64,000 bases of DNA from Nonomuraea jiangxiensis (GTDB lineage Bacteria; Actinomycetota; Actinomycetes; Streptosporangiales; Streptosporangiaceae). Made by a program: the position numbers and the translations under genes. How positions within the stretch are numbered: the first letter of the stretch is position 1; the number at the start of each line of letters is the position of its first letter. The notes under the pieces are model-generated. The model was not told the DNA's origin. It saw only the letters and a program-made list of their open reading frames with translations, and did no database searches. The DNA lies in assembly GCF_900099965.1 (NCBI RefSeq), contig NZ_FNDJ01000011.1, positions 297,230 to 361,229 on the forward strand, given 5' to 3'. This document shows positions 6,460 to 14,198 of the stretch, in pieces.

Positions 6460-8681
6460 GGGGTGAGGCCCGCTCGTTCGCCGCGGCGCGCAAGGAGCGG
6501 ACCGCCGATCTCGACCGCTGGCTCAAGGACCTCTTCCGGACGGCGAGCGACGGCGAGCACGTCTCACTGGTCGCCGTCGGCAGCCTGGGCCGGGGTGAGC
6601 CGGCCCCGGGCAGCGACCTGGACCTGGTCCTGCTGCACAACGGCCGGGCCGACGTGGGCCGGGTCGCCGACCGGATCTGGTATCCGATCTGGGACTCGGC
6701 CGTCAGCCTCGACCACTCGGTACGCACGGTGGAAGAGGCGGTGGCCGTCGCCCGGCAGGATCTGAAGGCCGTGCTGGGCCTCATCCAGGCCCGGCACGTG
6801 GCCGGCGATCCCGAGCTGACCAGGAAGGCCAGGGAGGCGGTGCTGGCCGAGTGGCGGGCCGACTCCCGGCGCCGGCTGGGCGAGCTGCGTGCCGCCGCCG
6901 ACAAGCGGGCCCAGGTCAGCGGCGAGCTGGCCTTCCTCCTCGAACCCGATCTCAGGGACGGGCGCGGCGGGCTCCGCGACGTCCAGGCCATGCAGGCCGT
7001 GGCGGCGGCCTGGGTCGCCTCGGCCCCGGGTCCCCGGGCGCGGGAGGCGTACGAGTTCATCCTCGACGTGCGGCACGCGCTGCACGTCGTCACCGCCCGC
7101 GGCACCGACCGGCTGGTGCTGCAGGAGCAGGACGCCGTGGCCGGGCTGCTCGGCCTGCTCGACGCCGAGGCGCTGATGCGCCGGCTGGCCGAGGCCGGCC
7201 GGACGATCACCCATGCGTTCGACGCCACCTGGCGGACCGTTGACAGGCTGCTGTCAGGCCCCGCTCCCCGAGGCCGCCGCCCGCTGGCGGACGGCGTGGT
7301 CGAGCACGGCGGGGAAGTGGTGCTGGCCCGGGGCGTCAACCCCCGCAGGGATCCCGTCCTGGTGCTGCGTGCCGCCGCCGCGGCGGCCGACTCGGGACTG
7401 CCGCTGGCCCCCGCCACGGTGTCCGTCCTGGCTGCCCAGTCGCCACCGATGCCGGTGCCGTGGCCCGAGGAGGCACGGGACGCGCTCGTGTCGATCCTCG
7501 GCGCGGGCCGCGCCGCCGTGCCCGTGTGGGAGGAGCTCGACCAGGCGGGCATCCTTGTCAAGTTGCTCCCTGACTGGGAGCGCGTACGCCACCGTCCTCA
7601 GCGCAATCCGATCCACCGGTTCACGGTCGACCGCCACCTGATCGAGGCCGCCGCGAACGCCGCCAGCCACACCCGCGAGGTCTCCCGTCCCGACCTCCTG
7701 CTGATCGCGGCGCTCCTGCACGACGTCGGCAAGGGCTGGCCCGGCGACCACTCCGCCACCGGCGAGGTCGTGGTACGCGACATCGCCACCCGCATCGGCC
7801 TGCCCGCGGCGGACGTGGAGACCCTCGCCACCGTCGTACGCCACCACCTGCTGCTGCCCGAGACCGCCACCAGGCGGGACCTGGACGACCCGGTCACGAT
7901 CGAGAAGGTCGCCGGCACCGTCGGCTCGCGGGAGGTGCTCGACCTGCTGGCAGCGCTGGCGGTGGCCGACGGCCACGCGACCGGCCCCGCCGCCTGGAAC
8001 GGCTGGAAGGCCGGGCTGGTGGCCGACCTCGTCCGCCGGGTCAGGTCCGTACTGGCCGGCGCGCCGCCGCCGCAGCCGCCGACCCTGTCGCCCACGCAGG
8101 CCGCGCTGGCCCGGCACGGCGGCGGCGCCGTCCGGGTCAACGGCGGAGCGGTCACGGTCGTCGCCCCCGACCGGGTGGGGCTGCTGTGGAGCGCCGCCGG
8201 GGTGCTCGCCGCCCACCGGTTGGTCGTCCGCTCGGCCTCCGCCGCGTCGGCGGGGTCCACGTCGGTGATCGAGTTCTCCGTGATCCCGGAATTCGGGTCC
8301 CCGCCGGACCCCGCCACACTGGAGTCCGATCTCCGTCTCGTCCTTGCTGGCCGCCTTGACATCGAGCAGAGATTGGCACGTCGTACGCGATCTTTGCGGC
8401 CGCCCCGGGTGCCCGTGGCCCCACCTCGCGTAACGCTGGTCGACGACGCCTCCGCGACCGCCACCGTAGTGGAAGTCAGAGCCCATGACAGGCCGGGACT
8501 CCTGTGGCGGATTGGGCGGGCGTTCGGGGAATGTGGTCTTGACGTGAGGGCCGCTCGCGTAGAGACTCTCGGCGCGGAGGCGGTGGACGTCTTCTACGTT
8601 GTGGATCGCGCCGGTCGCCCCCTCAGCGACGGCATGCAGAGGGCTCAAGTCCGCGATCAAGTGCTAGCCGCACTGCGATAA
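6456..8681 (+). CDS. glnD: [Protein-PII] nucleotidyltransferase GlnD
   Basis: Bifunctional PII-modifying enzyme of 741 aa. The nucleotidyltransferase motif GSLGRGEPAPGSDLDL is at 42-57, with catalytic D54/D56. An HD hydrolase domain has H422-D423 (LLHDVGKG). Two C-terminal ACT domains, near 564-640 and 667-741 (VRAHDRPGLLW), would sense glutamine. In actinobacteria it adenylylates PII Tyr51. GTG start at 6456 inside the last unit of a tandem repeat; no strong Shine-Dalgarno sequence is visible. It is the last gene of the amtB-glnK-glnD operon. Confidence 0.94.
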   Translation: MRGEARSFAAARKERTADLDRWLKDLFRTASDGEHVSLVAVGSLGRGEPAPGSDLDLVLLHNGRADVGRVADRIWYPIWDSAVSLDHSVRTVEEAVAVARQDLKAVLGLIQARHVAGDPELTRKAREAVLAEWRADSRRRLGELRAAADKRAQVSGELAFLLEPDLRDGRGGLRDVQAMQAVAAAWVASAPGPRAREAYEFILDVRHALHVVTARGTDRLVLQEQDAVAGLLGLLDAEALMRRLAEAGRTITHAFDATWRTVDRLLSGPAPRGRRPLADGVVEHGGEVVLARGVNPRRDPVLVLRAAAAAADSGLPLAPATVSVLAAQSPPMPVPWPEEARDALVSILGAGRAAVPVWEELDQAGILVKLLPDWERVRHRPQRNPIHRFTVDRHLIEAAANAASHTREVSRPDLLLIAALLHDVGKGWPGDHSATGEVVVRDIATRIGLPAADVETLATVVRHHLLLPETATRRDLDDPVTIEKVAGTVGSREVLDLLAALAVADGHATGPAAWNGWKAGLVADLVRRVRSVLAGAPPPQPPTLSPTQAALARHGGGAVRVNGGAVTVVAPDRVGLLWSAAGVLAAHRLVVRSASAASAGSTSVIEFSVIPEFGSPPDPATLESDLRLVLAGRLDIEQRLARRTRSLRPPRVPVAPPRVTLVDDASATATVVEVRAHDRPGLLWRIGRAFGECGLDVRAARVETLGAEAVDVFYVVDRAGRPLSDGMQRAQVRDQVLAALR

Positions 8682-8718
8682 CCAAAGGCACACGACTGCC
8701 GGTCACATTTGTAACGAT

Positions 8719-8733
8719 TGTGCCCGAATTGCC
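8719..8733 (+). promoter_or_regulatory. Conservon upstream element, copy 1
   Basis: TGTGCCCGAATTGCC, 82 nt before the cvnA1 start. It matches 11 of 15 positions of the element in front of cvnA2 and cvnA3. A second shared leader, GAGGGGTTGCGGTAGCAGTGA, spans 8799-8819 and contains the GTG start. Confidence 0.45.
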
Positions 8734-8815
8734 GGTTAAGTCGGGAGCTCCGGATACCTTGTGGACGGCTTGAGGACCCGTTGCGGGACGGGATGATTGA
8801 GGGGTTGCGGTAGCA

Positions 8816-11773
8816 GTGACGACGGCGAACTCGGACAGCGGCCACGCCGCCAGACGGGACCGCGGCAAGCGGTCGCTGCCACGACTCAGCCTGCGCAACT
8901 GGCGCGTGAGGTGGCGGCTCACCGCGCTCATCCTGGTGCCGACCATCGTCGGCGTCGTGCTCGGGGGAGCACGGGTGGTGGCCTCGGTCGACAGCATCGC
9001 CGCCTACGACCGGACGGCCACCGCGGCCGAGGTGGCCGGCCGCATCCGCGATCTCGTGCAGGCGCTCGGGCTGGAGCGTGACACCAGCGGCTGGATCGGC
9101 GCCTCACGCGCGGTCCGCAAGACGCTCGCCGGGCCGCTCAAGGAGCGCGAGGCGGCCGTCGACACCCTGACCAAGGCCGTGAACTCCGACTTCGACCTGC
9201 TGGACGACTCCTACGGCCCGCGGGTCGTCAGAGCCGTCGAGCAGGCCAGGTACGACCTGAGCCGGCTGGCCAAGATCAGGACCGAGGGCCAGGCCGACAC
9301 CAGCCGCTACGACCTGCTCGCCGACAGCCTGCTCAAGCTGCACGACGAGCTGAGCCTGCTGTCCGACGACTCCGAGATCATCGGCCAGTTCCGCGCTCTG
9401 AGCGCGCTCGCGGCGGCCAAGGAGGAGATCTCCCGGCAGCGCGTCCAGCTGCTGCAGGCCTCGTACAACCCCAACCGGGTGGACGCCAAGGAGGTCGAGC
9501 TCTTCATCGCCTCCAACGCCCGCCAGCAGAGCGACATCGCCACCGTCGGCGCGGAGGCCGGCGTCGAGGCGGGCACGGAGCTGTCCAAGCTGCTCACCTC
9601 CAAGAACGAGTACATCAACGTCCAGCTGACCAAGTCCCGCGCGATCACGCTGGCCAGCGGCCGGGCGCCGGGCGCGCGGATCACCGACAACCTGATCTCG
9701 GCCACGGGCAGCCGCGAGCAGTGGTTCGACGACAACACCGCCAGTATCGACGTGCTGCACGGCCTGGAGCGGGAGCTCGCCGACAAGGTGAACCTGCGCG
9801 GCCAGGAGCTGCGCCAGTCCGAGATCCAGAGCGCGGCCATCATCGGCGGCGTGATCCTGGCCCTGCTGCTGATCGTGCTGGTGCTCACCGTGGTCATCGC
9901 CCGGTCCATGGTCGGCCCGCTGCGGCGGCTGCGCACCGAGGCGCTGGAGATCGCCGGTTTCCGGCTGCCCGACGTGGTGCGCCGGCTCCGGGTCAGCGGC
10001 GAGGCCGGCGCGGGCGAGGTGCAGCCGATCGAGGTCAAGGGCAACGACGAGATCGGCGAGGTCGCCAGGGCCTTCGACCAGGTCCACCGGCAGGCGGTGC
10101 GGCTGGCGGGCGAGGAGGCCGAGCTGCGCAGCAACATCAGCTCGATGTTCGTCAACCTCTCACGCCGCACCCAGACGCTGGTCGAGCGGCAGATCTCGCT
10201 GATCGACGGCCTGGAGAAGGGCGAGCAGGACGGCGCCCGGCTGTCCGACCTGTTCAAGCTTGACCACCTGGCCACCCGCATGCGCCGCAACTCCGAGAAC
10301 CTGCTCGTCCTGGCCGGCCACGAGGCCACCCGCCGGCGTAGCCAGCCGGCCAAGCTGGTCGACGTCGTACGCGCCGCGCTGTCGGAGGTCGAGGGCTACG
10401 AGCGGGTCCAGGTCAAGGTGCACCGCGGCACCTCCGTACTGGGCAGCGCCGCGAACGACCTGGTCCACCTGGTCGCCGAGCTGGTCGAGAACGCCATCCA
10501 GTTCTCCCCGAGCAGCTCCCAGGTCCACGTCACCAGCAGTCTCGTCGAAGGCGGCGGCGCGCTGCTGTCGATCAGCGACACCGGCATCAGCATGACGGAG
10601 GACGAGCTCGCCGAGGCCAACCGCCGCCTGGCCGAGCCGCCCGTGGTGGACGTGTCGGTCTCCCGGCGCATGGGCTTGTTCGTGGTCGGCCGGCTGGCCT
10701 TGCGCCACGGCATCCGGGTGCAGCTCAGGAGGGGCGAGGGCGCCGGGCTGATCGCCATGGTGCTGCTGCCGCCCAGGCTGACCAGCGACGGCACGCAGCA
10801 GCCGATGCCGCAGCGGCCGGCGTTCGGCGGCGGGACCGTGCCCAGCCAGGCGGGACCGCCGGTCCAGAACGGTACGTTCCGGTCGTTCGGCAGCTTCGAC
10901 TCCTTCGACGGCACCCGGCCGCGGCCAGGGAACGCCCCCTCGCTGCCCTTCGAGACCCCACCGGCCACGCAGCAGGGCCAGGGCGGGCCCGGCACGTTCG
11001 ACAGCCGGCCGGAGGGGCCGGGGACCCCCGACAGCGGGCCGGGTGGCCAGGGCACGTTCGACAGCGCGCCGGGCACGCCCCGGCCGGTGTTCGGGACGTT
11101 CAACACCGATTCAGGGCGCGGGCTCCAGGGCTTCACCGCCGACACCGACGGCGGCTCGTACCGCAGGCGACAAGCCTCGTTCGACTCCGGGGCCTACCCC
11201 TCGTACCCGGGCACGGGCTCTTTCGCATCCGGAAATGGCGCGTTCCAGTCTCCGCCCTCGTACGGCACCAACGAGGTGCGCGTGCCGGAGCCGCCGCCCT
11301 CGGTCGAGGTGTCGCCGATGGAGCCGGAGCGGGAGGAATACCTGCCGATCTTCGCCGCGGTGGAGTCGGCCTGGTTCCGCCGGCCGCCCGCGGAGCCGGC
11401 CGAGCCGGCCGCTGATCCGGCCGTGGGGCCCGCGCAGCCGCATCACGGAGGTGAGGGGCGGTCCGCGCAGGCCGTACCCTCTGGGGAGGAAGCCTGGCGG
11501 ACGGCCGCCGACGCCGGTTGGCGCGCGGCGGCCGCGGCCAGTGAGCCGAGCCTCGGCGGCGTCACCGCCGCCGGGCTCCCCAAACGCACCCCCAAGGCGA
11601 ACCTGGTTCCCGGCTCGGCGAGTCAGCCCGCGCAGCAGCAACAGCAGCCGCAACGGCAGTCGCCGGCGCCTCCGGTCTCAGCGGACCGGATGCGCAGCCG
11701 GATGGCCAGCTATCAGCAGGGCGTGCGACGGGGCCGCCAGGAAGTACGTCGACAGGAGGAACAGAGTGAGTGA
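8816..11773 (+). CDS. cvnA: Conservon 1 sensor kinase-like protein CvnA
   Basis: Membrane histidine-kinase-like protein of 985 aa, first gene of a cvnABCD operon. TM1 is at about 34-56. An extracytoplasmic nitrate-sensor-like (NIT) domain follows. TM2 is at 340-364, then HAMP to about 430. The dimerisation helix is KLDHLATRMRRNSENLLVLAG (H484). The ATPase N-box ELVENA has N559. After about 650 comes a long Gly/Pro/Ser tail with GTFDS-type repeats. It also carries the motifs EYLPIFAAVESAWF (840-853) and GLPKRTPKANLVPG, seen in the other complete CvnA proteins here. GTG start at 8816. The ligand is unknown. Confidence 0.88.
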   Translation: MTTANSDSGHAARRDRGKRSLPRLSLRNWRVRWRLTALILVPTIVGVVLGGARVVASVDSIAAYDRTATAAEVAGRIRDLVQALGLERDTSGWIGASRAVRKTLAGPLKEREAAVDTLTKAVNSDFDLLDDSYGPRVVRAVEQARYDLSRLAKIRTEGQADTSRYDLLADSLLKLHDELSLLSDDSEIIGQFRALSALAAAKEEISRQRVQLLQASYNPNRVDAKEVELFIASNARQQSDIATVGAEAGVEAGTELSKLLTSKNEYINVQLTKSRAITLASGRAPGARITDNLISATGSREQWFDDNTASIDVLHGLERELADKVNLRGQELRQSEIQSAAIIGGVILALLLIVLVLTVVIARSMVGPLRRLRTEALEIAGFRLPDVVRRLRVSGEAGAGEVQPIEVKGNDEIGEVARAFDQVHRQAVRLAGEEAELRSNISSMFVNLSRRTQTLVERQISLIDGLEKGEQDGARLSDLFKLDHLATRMRRNSENLLVLAGHEATRRRSQPAKLVDVVRAALSEVEGYERVQVKVHRGTSVLGSAANDLVHLVAELVENAIQFSPSSSQVHVTSSLVEGGGALLSISDTGISMTEDELAEANRRLAEPPVVDVSVSRRMGLFVVGRLALRHGIRVQLRRGEGAGLIAMVLLPPRLTSDGTQQPMPQRPAFGGGTVPSQAGPPVQNGTFRSFGSFDSFDGTRPRPGNAPSLPFETPPATQQGQGGPGTFDSRPEGPGTPDSGPGGQGTFDSAPGTPRPVFGTFNTDSGRGLQGFTADTDGGSYRRRQASFDSGAYPSYPGTGSFASGNGAFQSPPSYGTNEVRVPEPPPSVEVSPMEPEREEYLPIFAAVESAWFRRPPAEPAEPAADPAVGPAQPHHGGEGRSAQAVPSGEEAWRTAADAGWRAAAAASEPSLGGVTAAGLPKRTPKANLVPGSASQPAQQQQQPQRQSPAPPVSADRMRSRMASYQQGVRRGRQEVRRQEEQSE

Positions 11774-11794
11774 GCGTCCCGTCGGGGAGGATGC

Positions 11795-12217
11795 GTGACA
11801 ACCCTTAGCTATGAGGCGAACAAGTTCGACTGGCTGATCACCGACTTCGTACGCAACACGCCCGGAGTCGCGCATGCCGTCGTCGTGTCGGCGGACGGCC
11901 TGTGCCTGGCGACCTCGGAAGGGTTCCCGCCGGACCGGGCGGACCAGCTCGCCGCGGTCTCGGCGGGCCTGTTGAGCCTGACCGTGGGAGCCTCCAGGGT
12001 GTTCGAGGGCGGCGCGGTGACGCAGACCGTCGTCGAGATGCAGCGCGGCCTGCTCCTGGTCATGGCCATCAGCGACGGCTCCGTGCTCACGGTGCTGGCG
12101 GGCCCGGACTGTGACATGGGCCTGGTGGCCTACCAGATGACCTTGTTGGTGGACAGAGCGGGACAGGCGCTCACGCCGGCCCTGCGCGCCGAACTGCAGG
12201 CGGCCAGGACTCGGTGA
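11795..12217 (+). CDS. cvnB: Conservon 1 roadblock/LC7 protein CvnB
   Basis: Small protein of 140 aa with one roadblock/LC7 fold, the class known to modulate small GTPases. Family landmarks are FVRNTPGVAHAVVVSADGL, the FPPDRADQLAAVSAGLLSLT helix and LAGPDCDMGLVAYQMTLLVDRAGQ. The GTG start is 21 nt after the cvnA1 stop, unlike conservons 2-4 where cvnA and cvnB overlap. It is expected to bridge CvnA and the GTPase CvnD at the inner face of the membrane. Confidence 0.9.
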   Translation: MTTLSYEANKFDWLITDFVRNTPGVAHAVVVSADGLCLATSEGFPPDRADQLAAVSAGLLSLTVGASRVFEGGAVTQTVVEMQRGLLLVMAISDGSVLTVLAGPDCDMGLVAYQMTLLVDRAGQALTPALRAELQAARTR

Positions 12218-12243
12218 TGTGATGGAACTGATGGGAGCGGGCC

Positions 12244-12606
12244 GTGTACGGCGCTGACGGGACAGAGGAAGAGGAGCCCCTGTTCCGTCCTTACGCGGTG
12301 ACGGGCGGCCGTGCAGAGCCGCGCTATCACCTCGCGATGGAGACGTTGATCTCGTCGATGTCGATCCCGGACGACGAGATGGCCATGCTCACCCCAGAGC
12401 AGGCGGCCATCATGCAGCTGTGCAGGACGTTCCGGTCGGTCGCCGAGATCTCGGCCCTGCTCCGCGTCCCGCTGGGTGTGGCCAGGGTGCTCGTGGCGGA
12501 CATGTCAGACGAAGGGCTCGTCCGCCTGCACCAGCCACACCTCAGCCAGGGGCAGCCAGACCTCAACATGCTCGAAAGGGTGCTCAGTGGACTACGCAGG
12601 CTCTAG
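12244..12606 (+). CDS. cvnC: Conservon 1 DUF742 protein CvnC
   Basis: DUF742 protein of 120 aa. The FRPYAVTGGRAEPRYHLAMETL opening and the winged-helix-like SVAEISALLRVPLGVARVLVADM core are diagnostic. It ends in ERVLSGLRRL, identical in CvnC of conservons 1-4. GTG start at 12244. Its last 20 nt overlap the start of cvnD, an overlap kept in every conservon of the window. Its biochemical role is not known; the HTH-like core may serve protein contacts rather than DNA binding. Confidence 0.88.
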   Translation: MYGADGTEEEEPLFRPYAVTGGRAEPRYHLAMETLISSMSIPDDEMAMLTPEQAAIMQLCRTFRSVAEISALLRVPLGVARVLVADMSDEGLVRLHQPHLSQGQPDLNMLERVLSGLRRL

Positions 12607-13165
12607 CCCCGGGCTCACCTCGACGAAGATCGTGGTGGCGGGCGGCTTCGGCGTCGGCAAGACGACGTTCGTGGGGGCGGTGTCCGAGATCCTCCCGCTC
12701 ACCACGGAAGCGGTGATGACCGACGCGTCCGCTGGCATCGACGACCTCGCCATGACGCCGACTAAGCAGACCACCACCGTGGCCATGGACTTCGGCCGGT
12801 TGTCGCTCGATCGCGACCTGATCCTCTACCTGTTCGGCACCCCCGGGCAGCACCGGTTCTGGTTCATGTGGGACGACCTGGTGCGGGGCGCCATCGGTGC
12901 CGTGGTGCTGCTCGACACCCGGCGGCTGGCCGACAGCTTTCCGGCCATCGACTACTTCGAGGAGGCCAAGCTGCCGTTCGTGGTCGGCATCAACGGCTGG
13001 GACGGGCAGTTCCCGCACTCCGACCAGGAGGTCAGGGAGGCGCTGGCGCTCTCGCCGTACGTGCCGATCGTACGCACCGACGCCCGCAACCGCGAGTCGG
13101 TCAAGGCGACGCTGATCTCGCTGGTCGAGCACGTCGTACGCCTGCGCGCCGCGCCGGTGCACTAG
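12587..13165 (+). CDS. cvnD: Conservon 1 small GTPase CvnD
   Basis: Ras-like/MglA-like GTP-binding protein of 192 aa. The P-loop GGFGVGKTT is at 19-27 (K25). The G3 region is LFGTPGQ (82-88), where the usual DxxGQ aspartate is replaced by G84. The G4 region is NGWDGQ (136-141) in place of NKxD. GTG at 12587 was chosen because all copies begin (V/M)D(Y/F)AGSS and overlap the cvnC end by 20 nt; upstream in-frame codons lie inside cvnC. It is the presumed output switch of the conservon. No P450 gene follows, unlike some Streptomyces conservons. Confidence 0.9.
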   Translation: MDYAGSSPGLTSTKIVVAGGFGVGKTTFVGAVSEILPLTTEAVMTDASAGIDDLAMTPTKQTTTVAMDFGRLSLDRDLILYLFGTPGQHRFWFMWDDLVRGAIGAVVLLDTRRLADSFPAIDYFEEAKLPFVVGINGWDGQFPHSDQEVREALALSPYVPIVRTDARNRESVKATLISLVEHVVRLRAAPVH

Positions 13166-13287
13166 CCCGGGGCATTCTCGCGGGCCGGTCGGTCCTCCGG
13201 GTAGAGCGCGACGACCGGGATGATGCGGTCCGTCCCCTCCTGGTACGCGGCGAAGGCCGGATCGATGGCGGCCTGCCGGGCGTACAT
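13162..13287 (-). pseudogene. C-terminal remnant of a deazaflavin (F420)-dependent nitroreductase-like gene
   Basis: The minus-strand frame ending at 13162 reads DPAFAAYQEGTDRIIPVVALYPEDR. This resembles the C-terminal YPxxAxYQxxTxRxIPVxxLxP signature of F420-dependent nitroreductase-family proteins. The frame upstream has no recognisable N-terminal domain and no credible start. It overlaps the cvnD1 stop by a few bases. Confidence 0.4.
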
Positions 13288-13359
13288 GTCACGCCCGAGC
13301 AGCGGCGGATGTTCGTGGACACCCTGCCGGCCTACGAGCGGGCGCTGTCGGGCGGCTGA
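13288..13359 (+). pseudogene. Plus-strand C-terminal gene remnant of unknown family
   Basis: About 23 codons (VTPEQRRMFVDTLPAYERAL...) form an amphipathic, protein-like C-terminus ending at 13359. Upstream the frame runs into unrelated cvnD shadow sequence. It abuts the minus-strand remnant head to head. I cannot name the family. Confidence 0.3.
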
Positions 13360-13360
13360 G

Positions 13361-13380
13361 GCGTACGGTGTACCGTACGC
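13361..13380. promoter_or_regulatory. Inverted-repeat operator of the adjacent TetR gene
   Basis: Perfect 9-bp arms GCGTACGGT and ACCGTACGC are separated by GT. The repeat ends 3 nt before the GTG start of the TetR gene, where an autorepressor would block transcription initiation. Confidence 0.75.
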
Positions 13381-13383
13381 ACT

Positions 13384-14145
13384 GTGACCGTGGAGTATTC
13401 GGGCAAGGGCGACCCGGCGCGCAGCCTGGCGCTGTTGTGGCGGACCAGCGAGCGGGCCAGCCGCAAGGGCAGGCCGGAGCTGAGCGTCGATCGCATCGTG
13501 CGGGCCGCCATCGAGGTGGCCGACGCCGAGGGGCTGGCGGCGCTGTCCATGCGCCGGGTGGCCGAGCGGCTGGGCGTGGGCACGATGTCGCTCTACACGT
13601 ACGTGCCGGGCAAGCCGGAGCTGCTCGACGTCATGCTGGACACCGTCTACGGCGAGACCGCGAGGCCGCAGGACGTGCCGGGCGGCTGGCGGGCCCGGCT
13701 GGAGCAGATCGCCAGGGAGAACTGGGCCCTCTACCGGCGCCACCCGTGGCTGCTGCAGGTGGCGGCGAGCCGCCCGGTGCTCGGCCCCAACTTCACCGCG
13801 AAATACGACTACGAGCTGCGTGCCGTGGACGGCATCGGCCTGTCGGACGTGGAGATGGACTCGGTGATCACCCTGGTCGGCGGCTTCGTGCACGGGGCGG
13901 CCCGGGGCGCGGTGGAGGCCGAGCAGGCCGAGAGCCGGACGGGCATGACCGACGAGCAGTGGTGGAGCTCGCACGCGCCCTTCCTCGCGATGATCTCCGA
14001 CGCCACCCGCTTCCCCACGGCCGCCAGGGTCGGCCGGGCGGCCGGTGAGGCGTTCAACGCCGCCTACGACCCCGGCCACGCCTTCGAGTTCGGCCTGCAG
14101 CGGGTGCTCGACGGCGTCGAGGCCTTGGTGAACAGCCGCCGATGA
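13384..14145 (+). CDS. TetR/AcrR-family transcriptional regulator
   Basis: Repressor of 253 aa. The N-terminal HTH is at about 54-74 (LSMRRVAERLGVGTMSLYTYV). A larger C-terminal TetR_C ligand/dimerisation domain contains WWSSHAPFL. The GTG start lies 3 nt after a perfect palindrome, so the mRNA is probably leaderless and the gene autoregulated. No target gene is apparent: the upstream neighbours are decayed fragments and the downstream betA gene is convergent. Confidence 0.88.
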   Translation: MTVEYSGKGDPARSLALLWRTSERASRKGRPELSVDRIVRAAIEVADAEGLAALSMRRVAERLGVGTMSLYTYVPGKPELLDVMLDTVYGETARPQDVPGGWRARLEQIARENWALYRRHPWLLQVAASRPVLGPNFTAKYDYELRAVDGIGLSDVEMDSVITLVGGFVHGAARGAVEAEQAESRTGMTDEQWWSSHAPFLAMISDATRFPTAARVGRAAGEAFNAAYDPGHAFEFGLQRVLDGVEALVNSRR

Positions 14146-14198
14146 CGGCGGCTCACCGCCTCCGCGCCCGCCCCGAACGCCGCGCGACGGAGTTCACT

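Noticed and set aside
13166..13383. Cytochrome P450 (cvnE/F) partner after conservon 1
   Set aside because: No P450 heme-binding motif (FxxGxHxCxG) here or after any other conservon.
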